A stretch of 18,344 nucleotides of DNA from Nitrosomonadales bacterium (GTDB lineage: Bacteria > Pseudomonadota > Gammaproteobacteria > Burkholderiales > Methylophilaceae). This document shows, piece after piece, positions 6,936-13,186 of this stretch. How positions within the stretch are numbered: position 1 is the first letter of the stretch; each line of letters begins with the position of its first letter. The translations under genes and the position numbers were made by a program. The notes below the pieces were generated by a model. The model saw only the letters and a program-made list of their open reading frames with translations, was not told the DNA's origin and did not search any database. The stretch is from the NCBI GenBank assembly GCA_018657165.1, contig JABHXS010000167.1, positions 1-18,344 of the forward strand, read 5' to 3'.

Positions 6936-8165
6936 ATGAATTTAAACGCCCTTCCTTGCCTTTTTAGAAAAATTAATCAACTAGTTAACCCTACAAGAAT
7001 TAATGATCACTTAATAAGTGAAGCTGCCATCAATGTCGTGTCTCAACTTCAATCAAACAATTATGAAGCCTACATTGTAGGGGGTGCGATAAGAGATATT
7101 CTATTAAATTACCCCCCAAAAGATTTTGATATTGCAACAAATGCAAAACCTGAAGAAGTTAGAAAAATATTTAAACACTCAAGGATTATAGGAAGAAGAT
7201 TTAAATTAGTCCATGTAATTAATAAGAGAGAGGTGATTGAGGTTTCGACATTCCGTACAGCCCCCTTAGAAAAGATTCATATGAAAAATGGTATTTTGAA
7301 AGACAACGAATATGGTTCAATGGATGAAGATATCAAACGTCGTGATTTTACAATTAATGCACTTTATTATGATCCGATTAATAAAAAATTAATTGATACC
7401 TACGGGGGAGAAGGCGATGTAAGAAATAGAAAAGTAAGGCTAATTGGTGATCCTCAGAAAAGATTTAAAGAAGATCCTATTCGGCTTCTGAGGGCTTTAA
7501 GGTTTTCAGCTAAGCTTGATATGAAAATTCATCACGAAACCCTTATACAAATTAAGCCCTCGATGAAACTGCTAGAAACTATTCCTCACTCAAGATTATT
7601 TGATGAAATTTTAAAATTTTTCCTTTCTGGTCACGCAAGAAATAGCTTGCAAATTTTTAAAGAATATAACCTAACAAAAAAATATTTACCTTCCTTAGAT
7701 AATTTAAATGCTAGTTTTGAAAAATTTGTTTATATGGCTCTTGATAATTGTGATCAAAGAATAGCAAACAATAAACATATAAGCCCGGGTTTCATTTTTT
7801 CTGTATTTTTATGGCAAGATGTTTTTCAATTATGGAAAAAAAATGAAATAAAATACCCACATAGCTCACTCGCTTTAAATGACGCCATTGAAAAAGTAAT
7901 TTCCAAACAAAATAAAATTTTTCCTATCCAAAAACGATTTCTAATCGCCATGTCAGAAATATGGAGACTTCAAATTCGGTTTGAAAATTTATCGCAAAAA
8001 AAGGTATATCGACTTTTTTCACACCCTAGATTTAGAGCTGCGTATGACTTTATGCTGATTCGTTCAGAAAGCGGTCAATTTAATAAAAATTTGAGCGAAT
8101 GGTGGAGAAAGTTCGTTGAAACTGATGATGTAGCTCGAAAAAAACTAATTAATAAAATAAAATAA
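6936..8165 (+). CDS. pcnB: Poly(A) polymerase I
   Basis: Class II nucleotidyltransferase adding 3' poly(A) tails to RNA, which in bacteria promotes RNA decay. The N-terminal catalytic domain shows IVGGAIRDILL (47-57), the metal-binding DFD of PKDFDIAT (Asp63 and Asp65), then SRIIGRRFKLVHV (82-94), the motif that distinguishes PcnB from CCA-adding enzyme. RRDFTINALYYDP (135-147) and DPIRLLRALRFSAK (180-193) follow. At 409 residues it is shorter than the E. coli enzyme (about 465), mostly at the C-terminus, so the long basic tail seen there is reduced. The last base of its stop codon is the first base of the folK start, so the two are translationally linked. Confidence 0.93.
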   Translation: MNLNALPCLFRKINQLVNPTRINDHLISEAAINVVSQLQSNNYEAYIVGGAIRDILLNYPPKDFDIATNAKPEEVRKIFKHSRIIGRRFKLVHVINKREVIEVSTFRTAPLEKIHMKNGILKDNEYGSMDEDIKRRDFTINALYYDPINKKLIDTYGGEGDVRNRKVRLIGDPQKRFKEDPIRLLRALRFSAKLDMKIHHETLIQIKPSMKLLETIPHSRLFDEILKFFLSGHARNSLQIFKEYNLTKKYLPSLDNLNASFEKFVYMALDNCDQRIANNKHISPGFIFSVFLWQDVFQLWKKNEIKYPHSSLALNDAIEKVISKQNKIFPIQKRFLIAMSEIWRLQIRFENLSQKKVYRLFSHPRFRAAYDFMLIRSESGQFNKNLSEWWRKFVETDDVARKKLINKIK

Positions 8166-8641
8166 TGTCTGATATTTATATTGCACTTGGAAGTAACTTA
8201 GAAAAACCTAGGCAGCAAATTCATAATGCAGTTAAGTTAATTGGTAAAATTGAAGGGCTCAATATTTCACTCATATCTTCTTTATACCAAACAAAACCCA
8301 TTGGTAAGACTAATCAGCCTGATTTTATCAATGCCGTACTTAAAGTAGAGGGGATTATATCTCCGGAAAAATTACATACTGCATTGCAGGATATAGAAAC
8401 ACAAGCTGGTAGAATAAGAATTGAATTGAATGAACCACGTACATTAGACCTTGATATTTTGTTGATTGATAACTTAATTATAAAAACAAAAGAATTGACT
8501 ATCCCCCACCCCAGAATGCACCTAAGACAATTTGTGATTATTCCTCTCTTAGAAATTAACCATGGATTGTGTGTCCCTGGTATAGGCCCCATAAAAGACA
8601 TCTCAAAATCGCTTTCTGATCAAGGGGTCATTAAAGTCTAA
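8165..8641 (+). CDS. folK: 6-hydroxymethyl-7,8-dihydropterin pyrophosphokinase
   Basis: Transfers pyrophosphate from ATP to 6-hydroxymethyl-7,8-dihydropterin in folate synthesis, in the cytoplasm. The 158-residue length is typical. Family motifs are IALGSNL (6-12), SSLYQTKPIG (38-47), QPDFINAV (51-58), PRTLDLDILL (91-100, with the Mg-binding Asp95 and Asp97) and HPR at 115-117. One oddity is the catalytic loop before PRTLDLD, which reads GRIRIELNE; family members usually have a slightly longer loop with a conserved Arg-Trp pair, which is missing here. The metal ligands and the first arginines are kept. It starts in a 1-base overlap with the pcnB stop and ends one base before the nucleoside kinase. 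Confidence 0.93.
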   Translation: MSDIYIALGSNLEKPRQQIHNAVKLIGKIEGLNISLISSLYQTKPIGKTNQPDFINAVLKVEGIISPEKLHTALQDIETQAGRIRIELNEPRTLDLDILLIDNLIIKTKELTIPHPRMHLRQFVIIPLLEINHGLCVPGIGPIKDISKSLSDQGVIKV

Positions 8642-8642
8642 A

Positions 8643-9290
8643 ATGAATATATTTGATAAATACCCTTATATTGTGATTGAAGGCCCTGTTGGATGTGGCA
8701 AATCAACACTTGCAGGTCTTCTAGCAAACCAACATCGTGCAACAATTTTTAATGAACGGGCTGAGAGAAATCCTTTTTTGCCAAAATTTTATGAGGACAT
8801 GAAACATTATTCACTTCCCACACAACTTTTCTTTCTTTTTCAAAGAGCTAATCAATTAGATGAGCTTAAGCAAAAAGATTTTTTTAGAAATGGCGTTGTA
8901 GCTGACTTCTTCTTACAAAAAGACCCAATCTTTGCAAGGCTAAATTTAGATGATGAGGAATTTAAACTTTATCAACAAATATATCGACACCTACAACTTA
9001 AAGCACCCGTTCCTGACTTAGTAATTTACCTCCAAACACCCGTAGATCTTCTAAGAAAAAGAGTTGAAAAAAGAAATATTAATTATGAACAGCATATTTC
9101 CACGGAATACCTTGAAAAGATAGCAGCCTCTTACAGTAGCTATTTCCATAATCAACATAAATCAAATGTCTTAATTGTAAATAATGAAAATATTGATTTA
9201 TTAGAGGATAGCTCTGCTCTAAACATGATGATTGAAAGAATCTTACAAATTACAAGCATACGAGAGTACTTTAATCCTAGGTTAATTTAA
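8643..9290 (+). CDS. Deoxynucleoside kinase (deoxyadenosine/deoxyguanosine kinase family)
   Basis: Phosphorylates deoxynucleosides to monophosphates, a nucleotide salvage role; substrate choice cannot be read from sequence alone. The 215-residue length fits. The P-loop GPVGCGKST is at residues 14-22. NERAERNPFLPKFYED at 37-52 and the QLFFLFQR stretch at 61-68 match the dNK fold. DFFLQKDPIFARL at 88-100 corresponds to the substrate-binding motif, and the LID arginines lie in RKRVEKR at 138-144. A deoxynucleoside kinase between folK and panB is common in Betaproteobacteria. Spacing is 1 base to folK and 5 bases to panB, so it is very likely operonic. Confidence 0.9.
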   Translation: MNIFDKYPYIVIEGPVGCGKSTLAGLLANQHRATIFNERAERNPFLPKFYEDMKHYSLPTQLFFLFQRANQLDELKQKDFFRNGVVADFFLQKDPIFARLNLDDEEFKLYQQIYRHLQLKAPVPDLVIYLQTPVDLLRKRVEKRNINYEQHISTEYLEKIAASYSSYFHNQHKSNVLIVNNENIDLLEDSSALNMMIERILQITSIREYFNPRLI

Positions 9291-9295
9291 CTAAC

Positions 9296-10027
9296 ATGAA
9301 CAAATTAATGGACCTTCTTAAAAAAGAAAAAATTGCAATAATCACCTGTTACGATGCTTCATTTGCATCAATACTTAGTGATACAGAGGTGGATGCATTG
9401 CTTGTTGGGGACTCATTAGGAACTAGAATAAAAGGGGATAGAAATACATTAAATGTCACAATGAACGAAATTTTATATCACACCCAAGCAGTTCGAAGTG
9501 GTGCAAAAAGTTTACCCATTATTGCCGACATGCCGATAAACTCATTTGATAATAAATCGTCTGCATTAACAAATGCTAATAAAATTATTGAGGCTGGAGC
9601 CAGCATGGTTAAGGTGGAGGGTGGAAAGGAGATTGTAGATATTGTAGAGCACCTTACCAAAGAAAAAATATTTGTTTGTGGCCATATTGGATTTACCCCG
9701 CAAACAAAAACTATTTCAGAGTTTAAATTTGAGCCAGAAGATCTATTAAATGAAGCCAAAATACTTAGAAATGCTGGTATTTCTATGATTGTTTTATCAA
9801 TGCTAAATGAAAAAATTGACCAAGTAATAACAACTGAATTAGACATACCAACTATTTCATATAAATCTTCGAATAAATGTACAGGAAAAGTAGAAATTTT
9901 ATATGATTTACTTGGCTTAAAAATTTCTGATATTCATGATCCAAAAAAAGAAAATAATGAGATTTACACAAACTTTAATTTTAAATCCCTACAAGACTTT
10001 ATAAAAAAAACAAAAAAATCTAAATGA
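9296..10027 (+). CDS. panB: Ketopantoate hydroxymethyltransferase, divergent
   Basis: By family, converts 2-ketoisovalerate and methylene-tetrahydrofolate to ketopantoate, the first step of pantothenate synthesis. The N-terminal half is ordinary: ITCYDASFA, LVGDSLG (Asp39), YHTQAVRSGA, ADMP (Asp78) and MVKVEGG (Glu108) supply the metal and substrate ligands. GHIGFTPQ is also kept. The C-terminal half is unusual. The flap normally reading GGYKVQG is shortened to SEFKFEP. The LVLECVP motif with the catalytic glutamate (Glu181 in E. coli) reads IVLSMLN with Ser168 in its place. The normal IPVIGIGAG reads IPTISYKSS. At 243 residues it is about 20 shorter than E. coli PanB. The frame is intact and overlaps panC by 4 bases (ATGA), so a function in this pathway is still likely. 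Confidence 0.85.
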   Translation: MNKLMDLLKKEKIAIITCYDASFASILSDTEVDALLVGDSLGTRIKGDRNTLNVTMNEILYHTQAVRSGAKSLPIIADMPINSFDNKSSALTNANKIIEAGASMVKVEGGKEIVDIVEHLTKEKIFVCGHIGFTPQTKTISEFKFEPEDLLNEAKILRNAGISMIVLSMLNEKIDQVITTELDIPTISYKSSNKCTGKVEILYDLLGLKISDIHDPKKENNEIYTNFNFKSLQDFIKKTKKSK

Positions 10028-10869
10028 TTATTTTACAAACTCAAAATGAAGTAAGAGTAGCATTGGCTGATAAAAAAAAATTAGCATTAATTCCTACCAT
10101 GGGGAACTTACATGATGGACATATTTCCTTAATTGAGCATGCTAAAAACTATGCAGATAAAATTATCGTCAGCATTTTTGTAAATCCCATACAATTTAAT
10201 TCAAAAAATGATTTAAAGAATTACCCTAGAACCCTATCAAGAGACATAAGTATTCTTAGAGATCTAGGTATAGACATACTATTCAATCCAACAGATAAGG
10301 AAATGTATCCATCAAAACCATTACTTAACTATAAATTACCATCACTGGCTACTCAATTATGCGGAGCAAAAAGGGCAGGGCATTTTGAAGGGGTAATAAC
10401 TGTCATAGAAAAACTATTTGATCTTTTTAAACCAGATCATGTTTTCTTTGGAAAAAAAGATTACCAACAACTCATGCTCATAAAAAAATTTATCTTGGAT
10501 AAAAGATATAAAATTACCTTACATCCAATTGAAACAGTAAGAGAAGATAATTCGCTTGCCTTAAGCTCAAGGAATAATTTATTAAGACCCCAATCAAAAG
10601 TTACAGCCTCGACACTTTATAAAACTTTAAAAGACACAATAAAAGATCTAAAAAAAACAAACAATATAAACCAAGCTGAGTTATCAGCTATTAAAAAACT
10701 AACATCGCTTGGCTGGCACGTCGATTATGTTGAAATAAGACGTCAAACTGATTTATTAAAACCCACGACAAATGATAAAAATCTGGTTATTTTAGGTGCG
10801 GCCTATTTTGAGGATGTGAGACTAATTGATAATATAGAATTTTGCACAGATGATACTAAATGTCTATAA
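10024..10869 (+). CDS. panC: Pantothenate synthetase
   Basis: Condenses pantoate and beta-alanine with ATP to make pantothenate. The 281-residue length is normal. It shows PTMGNLHDGH at 24-33 (the HxGH nucleotidyl-transferase motif, His30 and His33), SIFVNPIQF at 50-58, the ATP-binding loop FFGKKDYQQL at 141-150 (usually GEKD, here GKKD) and the REDNSLALSSRN stretch at 173-184. The start overlaps the panB stop by 4 bases as ATGA, which fixes the start and suggests coupled translation. Its substrates are supplied by PanB (through ketopantoate reductase, not in this window) and PanD, encoded next to it. Confidence 0.94.
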   Translation: MIILQTQNEVRVALADKKKLALIPTMGNLHDGHISLIEHAKNYADKIIVSIFVNPIQFNSKNDLKNYPRTLSRDISILRDLGIDILFNPTDKEMYPSKPLLNYKLPSLATQLCGAKRAGHFEGVITVIEKLFDLFKPDHVFFGKKDYQQLMLIKKFILDKRYKITLHPIETVREDNSLALSSRNNLLRPQSKVTASTLYKTLKDTIKDLKKTNNINQAELSAIKKLTSLGWHVDYVEIRRQTDLLKPTTNDKNLVILGAAYFEDVRLIDNIEFCTDDTKCL

Positions 10870-10909
10870 TGTCACGATTTAAACCTATATTAGAAATTTT
10901 AAGATAATT

Positions 10910-11290
10910 ATGCAAAGAACTATGCTCAAATCAAAACTTCATAGAGCGACTGTATCGCATTCTGAATTAGAATATGAAGGATCATGTGCCATTGATTCAT
11001 CCCTTTTAAAAGCTGCTGATATAAATGAATATGAGCAAATTTCTATTTACAATATTACAAACGGGGAAAGGTTTGTTACCTACGCAATTAGAGCCGAAAA
11101 AGATTCAGGAATTATTTCAATTAATGGGGCAGCAGCACATAAGGCCAGCCCAGGAGATAAATTAATCATTGCGACATATGCAAATTATAATGAGTCTGAA
11201 CTAAAAACTTATCACCCTACTTTAGTCTATTTAGACGAATCAAATAAAATGACTATTACAAAAAATTCGATTGCAATTCAAGCAGCTTAA
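10910..11290 (+). CDS. panD: Aspartate 1-decarboxylase
   Basis: Pyruvoyl-dependent enzyme making beta-alanine from aspartate for pantothenate. The 126-residue length is typical. The proenzyme self-cleavage site is plain: YEGSCAID with cleavage between Gly24 and Ser25, where Ser25 becomes the pyruvoyl group. KLHRATV at residues 9-15 (Lys9, His11) and ISINGAAAH at 69-77 match the active-site surroundings. The start at 10910 gives the usual N-terminus (MQRTMLKSKLHR); a second ATG four codons on is less likely. It lies 40 bases after panC, the widest gap in this cluster, and may have its own weak promoter there, but I see no clear boxes. Confidence 0.95.
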   Translation: MQRTMLKSKLHRATVSHSELEYEGSCAIDSSLLKAADINEYEQISIYNITNGERFVTYAIRAEKDSGIISINGAAAHKASPGDKLIIATYANYNESELKTYHPTLVYLDESNKMTITKNSIAIQAA

Positions 11291-11292
11291 AT

Positions 11293-11616
11293 TTGGTTTC
11301 AACTTTAAGTATAAAAAAACAAGTCATTTCTGCTTTAGAGGATATCAAAGCTTTTGATATAGTCTCGCTGAATGTCAAAGAATTAACATCAATCAGTGAT
11401 TTCATGATAATTGCAAGCGCATCATCAACAAGACAAACAAAAGCCCTCGCAAGAAATATAAAAGATAAAATGAATGCTTTAGGTGTTGATGTTATTGGGA
11501 TCGAAGGAGAAACTGAAGGTGATTGGGTATTGGTAGATCTGGGAGATATCGTTGTCCATATAATGACGCCTACCACTCGTGCATATTTCAATCTTGAGGA
11601 ATTATGGTCAAGTTAA
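11293..11616 (+). CDS. rsfS: Ribosome silencing factor (Iojap/YbeB family)
   Basis: Binds ribosomal protein L14 on the 50S subunit and blocks subunit joining when nutrients are scarce. The 107-residue length is typical. Family landmarks are the ISDFMIIASASSTRQTKALA stretch at about 34-53, GIEGETEGDWVLVDLGDIVVH at about 68-88, and the YFNLEELW end. The start is TTG, two bases after the panD stop; no ATG is available before the conserved helix and no strong ribosome-binding site is visible, so expression may depend on coupling to panD. The usual partner nadD, often just upstream of rsfS in Proteobacteria, is absent here. Confidence 0.93.
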   Translation: MVSTLSIKKQVISALEDIKAFDIVSLNVKELTSISDFMIIASASSTRQTKALARNIKDKMNALGVDVIGIEGETEGDWVLVDLGDIVVHIMTPTTRAYFNLEELWSS

Positions 11617-11636
11617 TATAATGGATTTGAATTAGC

Positions 11637-12098
11637 TTGAAAATTAGAATCATTACCGTAGGCAATAAACCTGATATTTGGTTACAAGATGGTATAAAAA
11701 GCTATATAAAAAAATTTCCAAATTTTACAAAGCTTGAGTGGGTAGAAATTAAGTCTGAAAAAAAATTTAGCTCAATTGAGAATAAAAAAAAAGAAGAGGC
11801 CCAGCGAATTAAGGCTCACATCAAGGGGGCAGGCTATATATGTCTTGATGAGCGAGGCACTTCTTTTTCTTCATTAAATTTTTCATCAAAATTACAAAAT
11901 TGGCTTCAAAATTTTCCTACAATTACCTTTGTCATTGGGGGGGCAGATGGGCTCGACAGCCAACTACTAAAAGAAAGTATTGAAAATATATCCCTATCAA
12001 AAATGACACTGCCTCACCATACAGTTAAATTAATCTTAATCGAGCAAATTTTTAGAGCTTTCTCCATCCTTAATAACCACCCCTATCATCGAGAATAG
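11637..12098 (+). CDS. rlmH: 23S rRNA (pseudouridine1915-N3)-methyltransferase
   Basis: SPOUT-class methyltransferase that methylates pseudouridine 1915 in helix 69 of 23S rRNA on assembled ribosomes. The 153-residue length is close to the usual 155. Motifs are the N-terminal IRIITVGN, CLDERGTSFSS at 69-79, the S-adenosylmethionine knot FVIGGADGLD at 98-107, LPHHTVKLILIEQIFRA at 125-141 and the invariant C-terminal HPYHRE. The start is TTG at 11637, directly before the conserved strand, with a weak GGAT about 12 bases upstream. It follows rsfS by 20 bases, the common rsfS-rlmH pairing, and ends the plus-strand run. Confidence 0.94.
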   Translation: MKIRIITVGNKPDIWLQDGIKSYIKKFPNFTKLEWVEIKSEKKFSSIENKKKEEAQRIKAHIKGAGYICLDERGTSFSSLNFSSKLQNWLQNFPTITFVIGGADGLDSQLLKESIENISLSKMTLPHHTVKLILIEQIFRAFSILNNHPYHRE

Positions 12099-12219
12099 AA
12101 TAAGTTGGACCAACATAATTTGGCTAAGAAGGGACCTTAGGCATTAGTCAAAAACTTATATATATAAAACTGTAAGTGATTTGTTGTTTTTTAACTACAC
12201 TTTATCTTAAAGCCTAGTC

Positions 12220-12241
12220 AAAAGTACTTAAAACTACTTTT
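12220..12241. repeat. 7-bp inverted repeat upstream of mlaA
   Basis: AAAAGTA (12220-12226) and TACTTTT (12235-12241) form a perfect inverted repeat with an 8-base spacer, 44 bases before the mlaA start. The left arm overlaps the second copy of the TAGTCAAAA direct repeat. It could be an operator or an RNA hairpin; the low base complexity makes chance possible. Confidence 0.3.
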
Positions 12242-12267
12242 TAAATGCCCCCTAAAAACAACATATA

Positions 12268-12276
12268 TGCGATAAT
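12268..12276 (+). promoter_or_regulatory. Possible extended -10 element for mlaA
   Basis: TGCGATAAT matches an extended -10 (TGn followed by a hexamer one base off TATAAT). The expected transcription start would fall at about 12283, almost on the ATG at 12285, and no ribosome-binding site is visible, so the transcript would be leaderless or nearly so. An upstream promoter, for example around the TATATATATAAAA stretch at 12157-12169, is the alternative. Confidence 0.28.
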
Positions 12277-12284
12277 ATAAGAAT

Positions 12285-13178
12285 ATGACTATAAAAAATT
12301 ACTTAAAATATTTTCTAATGGCGCTAGTGTTTTTGTCTAGCATTGTTAGTGCAGAAGAAAATCCTAAAGACCCCTATGAAGGCTTTAACCGTGGTGTTTA
12401 TACTTTTAATGACACCCTTGACGGAGCAATTCTTAAACCTATAGCAATGGGTTATAACTATGTTACACCTGATGTAGCCAAAAAAGGTGTTAATAATTTT
12501 TACAACAATATTACAGACTTTATAACTGCGGTTAATAGTTTTTTACAGCTAAATATAGAGCAAGGGATTACAGATACAGGCAGAGTAATCGTAAACTCAA
12601 CAGTAGGTTTGCTTGGCTTCGTTGATGTATCCTCAACCAATGTAAATAATTACACTGAGCGTAACAGAGAAGATTTTGGAACAACGCTTGCTCATTATGG
12701 ATGGCGTGACAGTGCATACTTAGTCCTACCACTATTTGGTCCCTCTACTTTCAGAGATGGTACTGGTTTAGTGGTTGATGGTTTGTTCATTGATCCTATT
12801 GGTTATATAGATAATGTGCGCTTAAGAAACGTGTTGTACGTAGGTAAAGTCATTACTACCAGAGCTCAACTTTTAGATGCAACAAACTTAATGGATGATG
12901 CAGCTATTGATCCGTATGCTTTCCAACGAGATTCATGGCTTCAAATAAGAGAGGCTCAGATAGCAGGCAAAAAACAAATTGATTATGATGAGTACTTAGA
13001 TTATTTATCTGAAGATGATTCGTTTGATTTCACAACAGATAAAGTTATTGATGCTTCAGCGAACGAAAATCAAAATACTGAAAGTGATTCAATATCACAT
13101 TTTAAAGATTCAGGTTCTGATGAGTTTAATAAAACAAGTCAACGACCTCTGGCATCTCACCTCGTCTCTTCCTTATAA
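12285..13178 (+). CDS. mlaA: MlaA/VacJ family outer-membrane lipid-asymmetry protein without lipobox
   Basis: MlaA removes misplaced phospholipids from the outer leaflet of the outer membrane and passes them to the Mla system. The 297-residue protein has the family core: DPYEGFNRGVYTFND (29-43), LKPIAMGYNYVTPD, GLLGFVDVSS, EDFGTTLAHYG and YLVLPLFGPST. The N-terminus (1-23) is a signal peptide ending near VSA/EEN. MlaA proteins are normally lipoproteins, but this one has no lipobox and no cysteine anywhere, so it should be processed by the ordinary signal peptidase. A hydrophilic, Asp/Ser-rich tail of about 55 residues follows the core. No other mla genes are nearby. It stands alone, convergent with pmbA 8 bases away. 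Confidence 0.9.
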   Translation: MTIKNYLKYFLMALVFLSSIVSAEENPKDPYEGFNRGVYTFNDTLDGAILKPIAMGYNYVTPDVAKKGVNNFYNNITDFITAVNSFLQLNIEQGITDTGRVIVNSTVGLLGFVDVSSTNVNNYTERNREDFGTTLAHYGWRDSAYLVLPLFGPSTFRDGTGLVVDGLFIDPIGYIDNVRLRNVLYVGKVITTRAQLLDATNLMDDAAIDPYAFQRDSWLQIREAQIAGKKQIDYDEYLDYLSEDDSFDFTTDKVIDASANENQNTESDSISHFKDSGSDEFNKTSQRPLASHLVSSL

Positions 13179-13186
13179 AGTTTTAT

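Larger units (their letters stand above)
12099..12284. other. 186-base intergenic region between rlmH and mlaA
   Basis: This is the longest gap in the window. I see no convincing open frame, tRNA or known riboswitch. It holds short symmetries: GTTGG-A-CCAAC (12104-12114), CTAAG/CTTAG with a 7-base loop (12124-12140), and AAAAGTA/TACTTTT with an 8-base loop (12220-12241). TAGTCAAAA occurs twice, at 12145 and 12215, exactly 70 bases apart. None of the hairpins is followed by a clear T-run, so they do not read as a standard terminator. The mlaA promoter must lie at its 3' end. Confidence 0.5.

Noticed and set aside
9478..9846. Antisense open frame of 122 codons within panB, and similar ones inside glyS, folK, rsfS, pmbA, the PDZ gene and thiL
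   Set aside because: Each lies wholly or mostly opposite a well-recognised gene, has no family resemblance and no sensible start context; they are shadows of the real coding strand.
9296..10027. panB as a pseudogene or frameshift
   Set aside because: The frame is uninterrupted, the C-terminal part still aligns in outline (GHIGFTPQ, IPT, KVEILYDLLGL) and it is translationally coupled to panC.
12104..12140. Two small hairpins after rlmH as a Rho-independent terminator
   Set aside because: Stems are only 5 bp and no T-run follows either of them.
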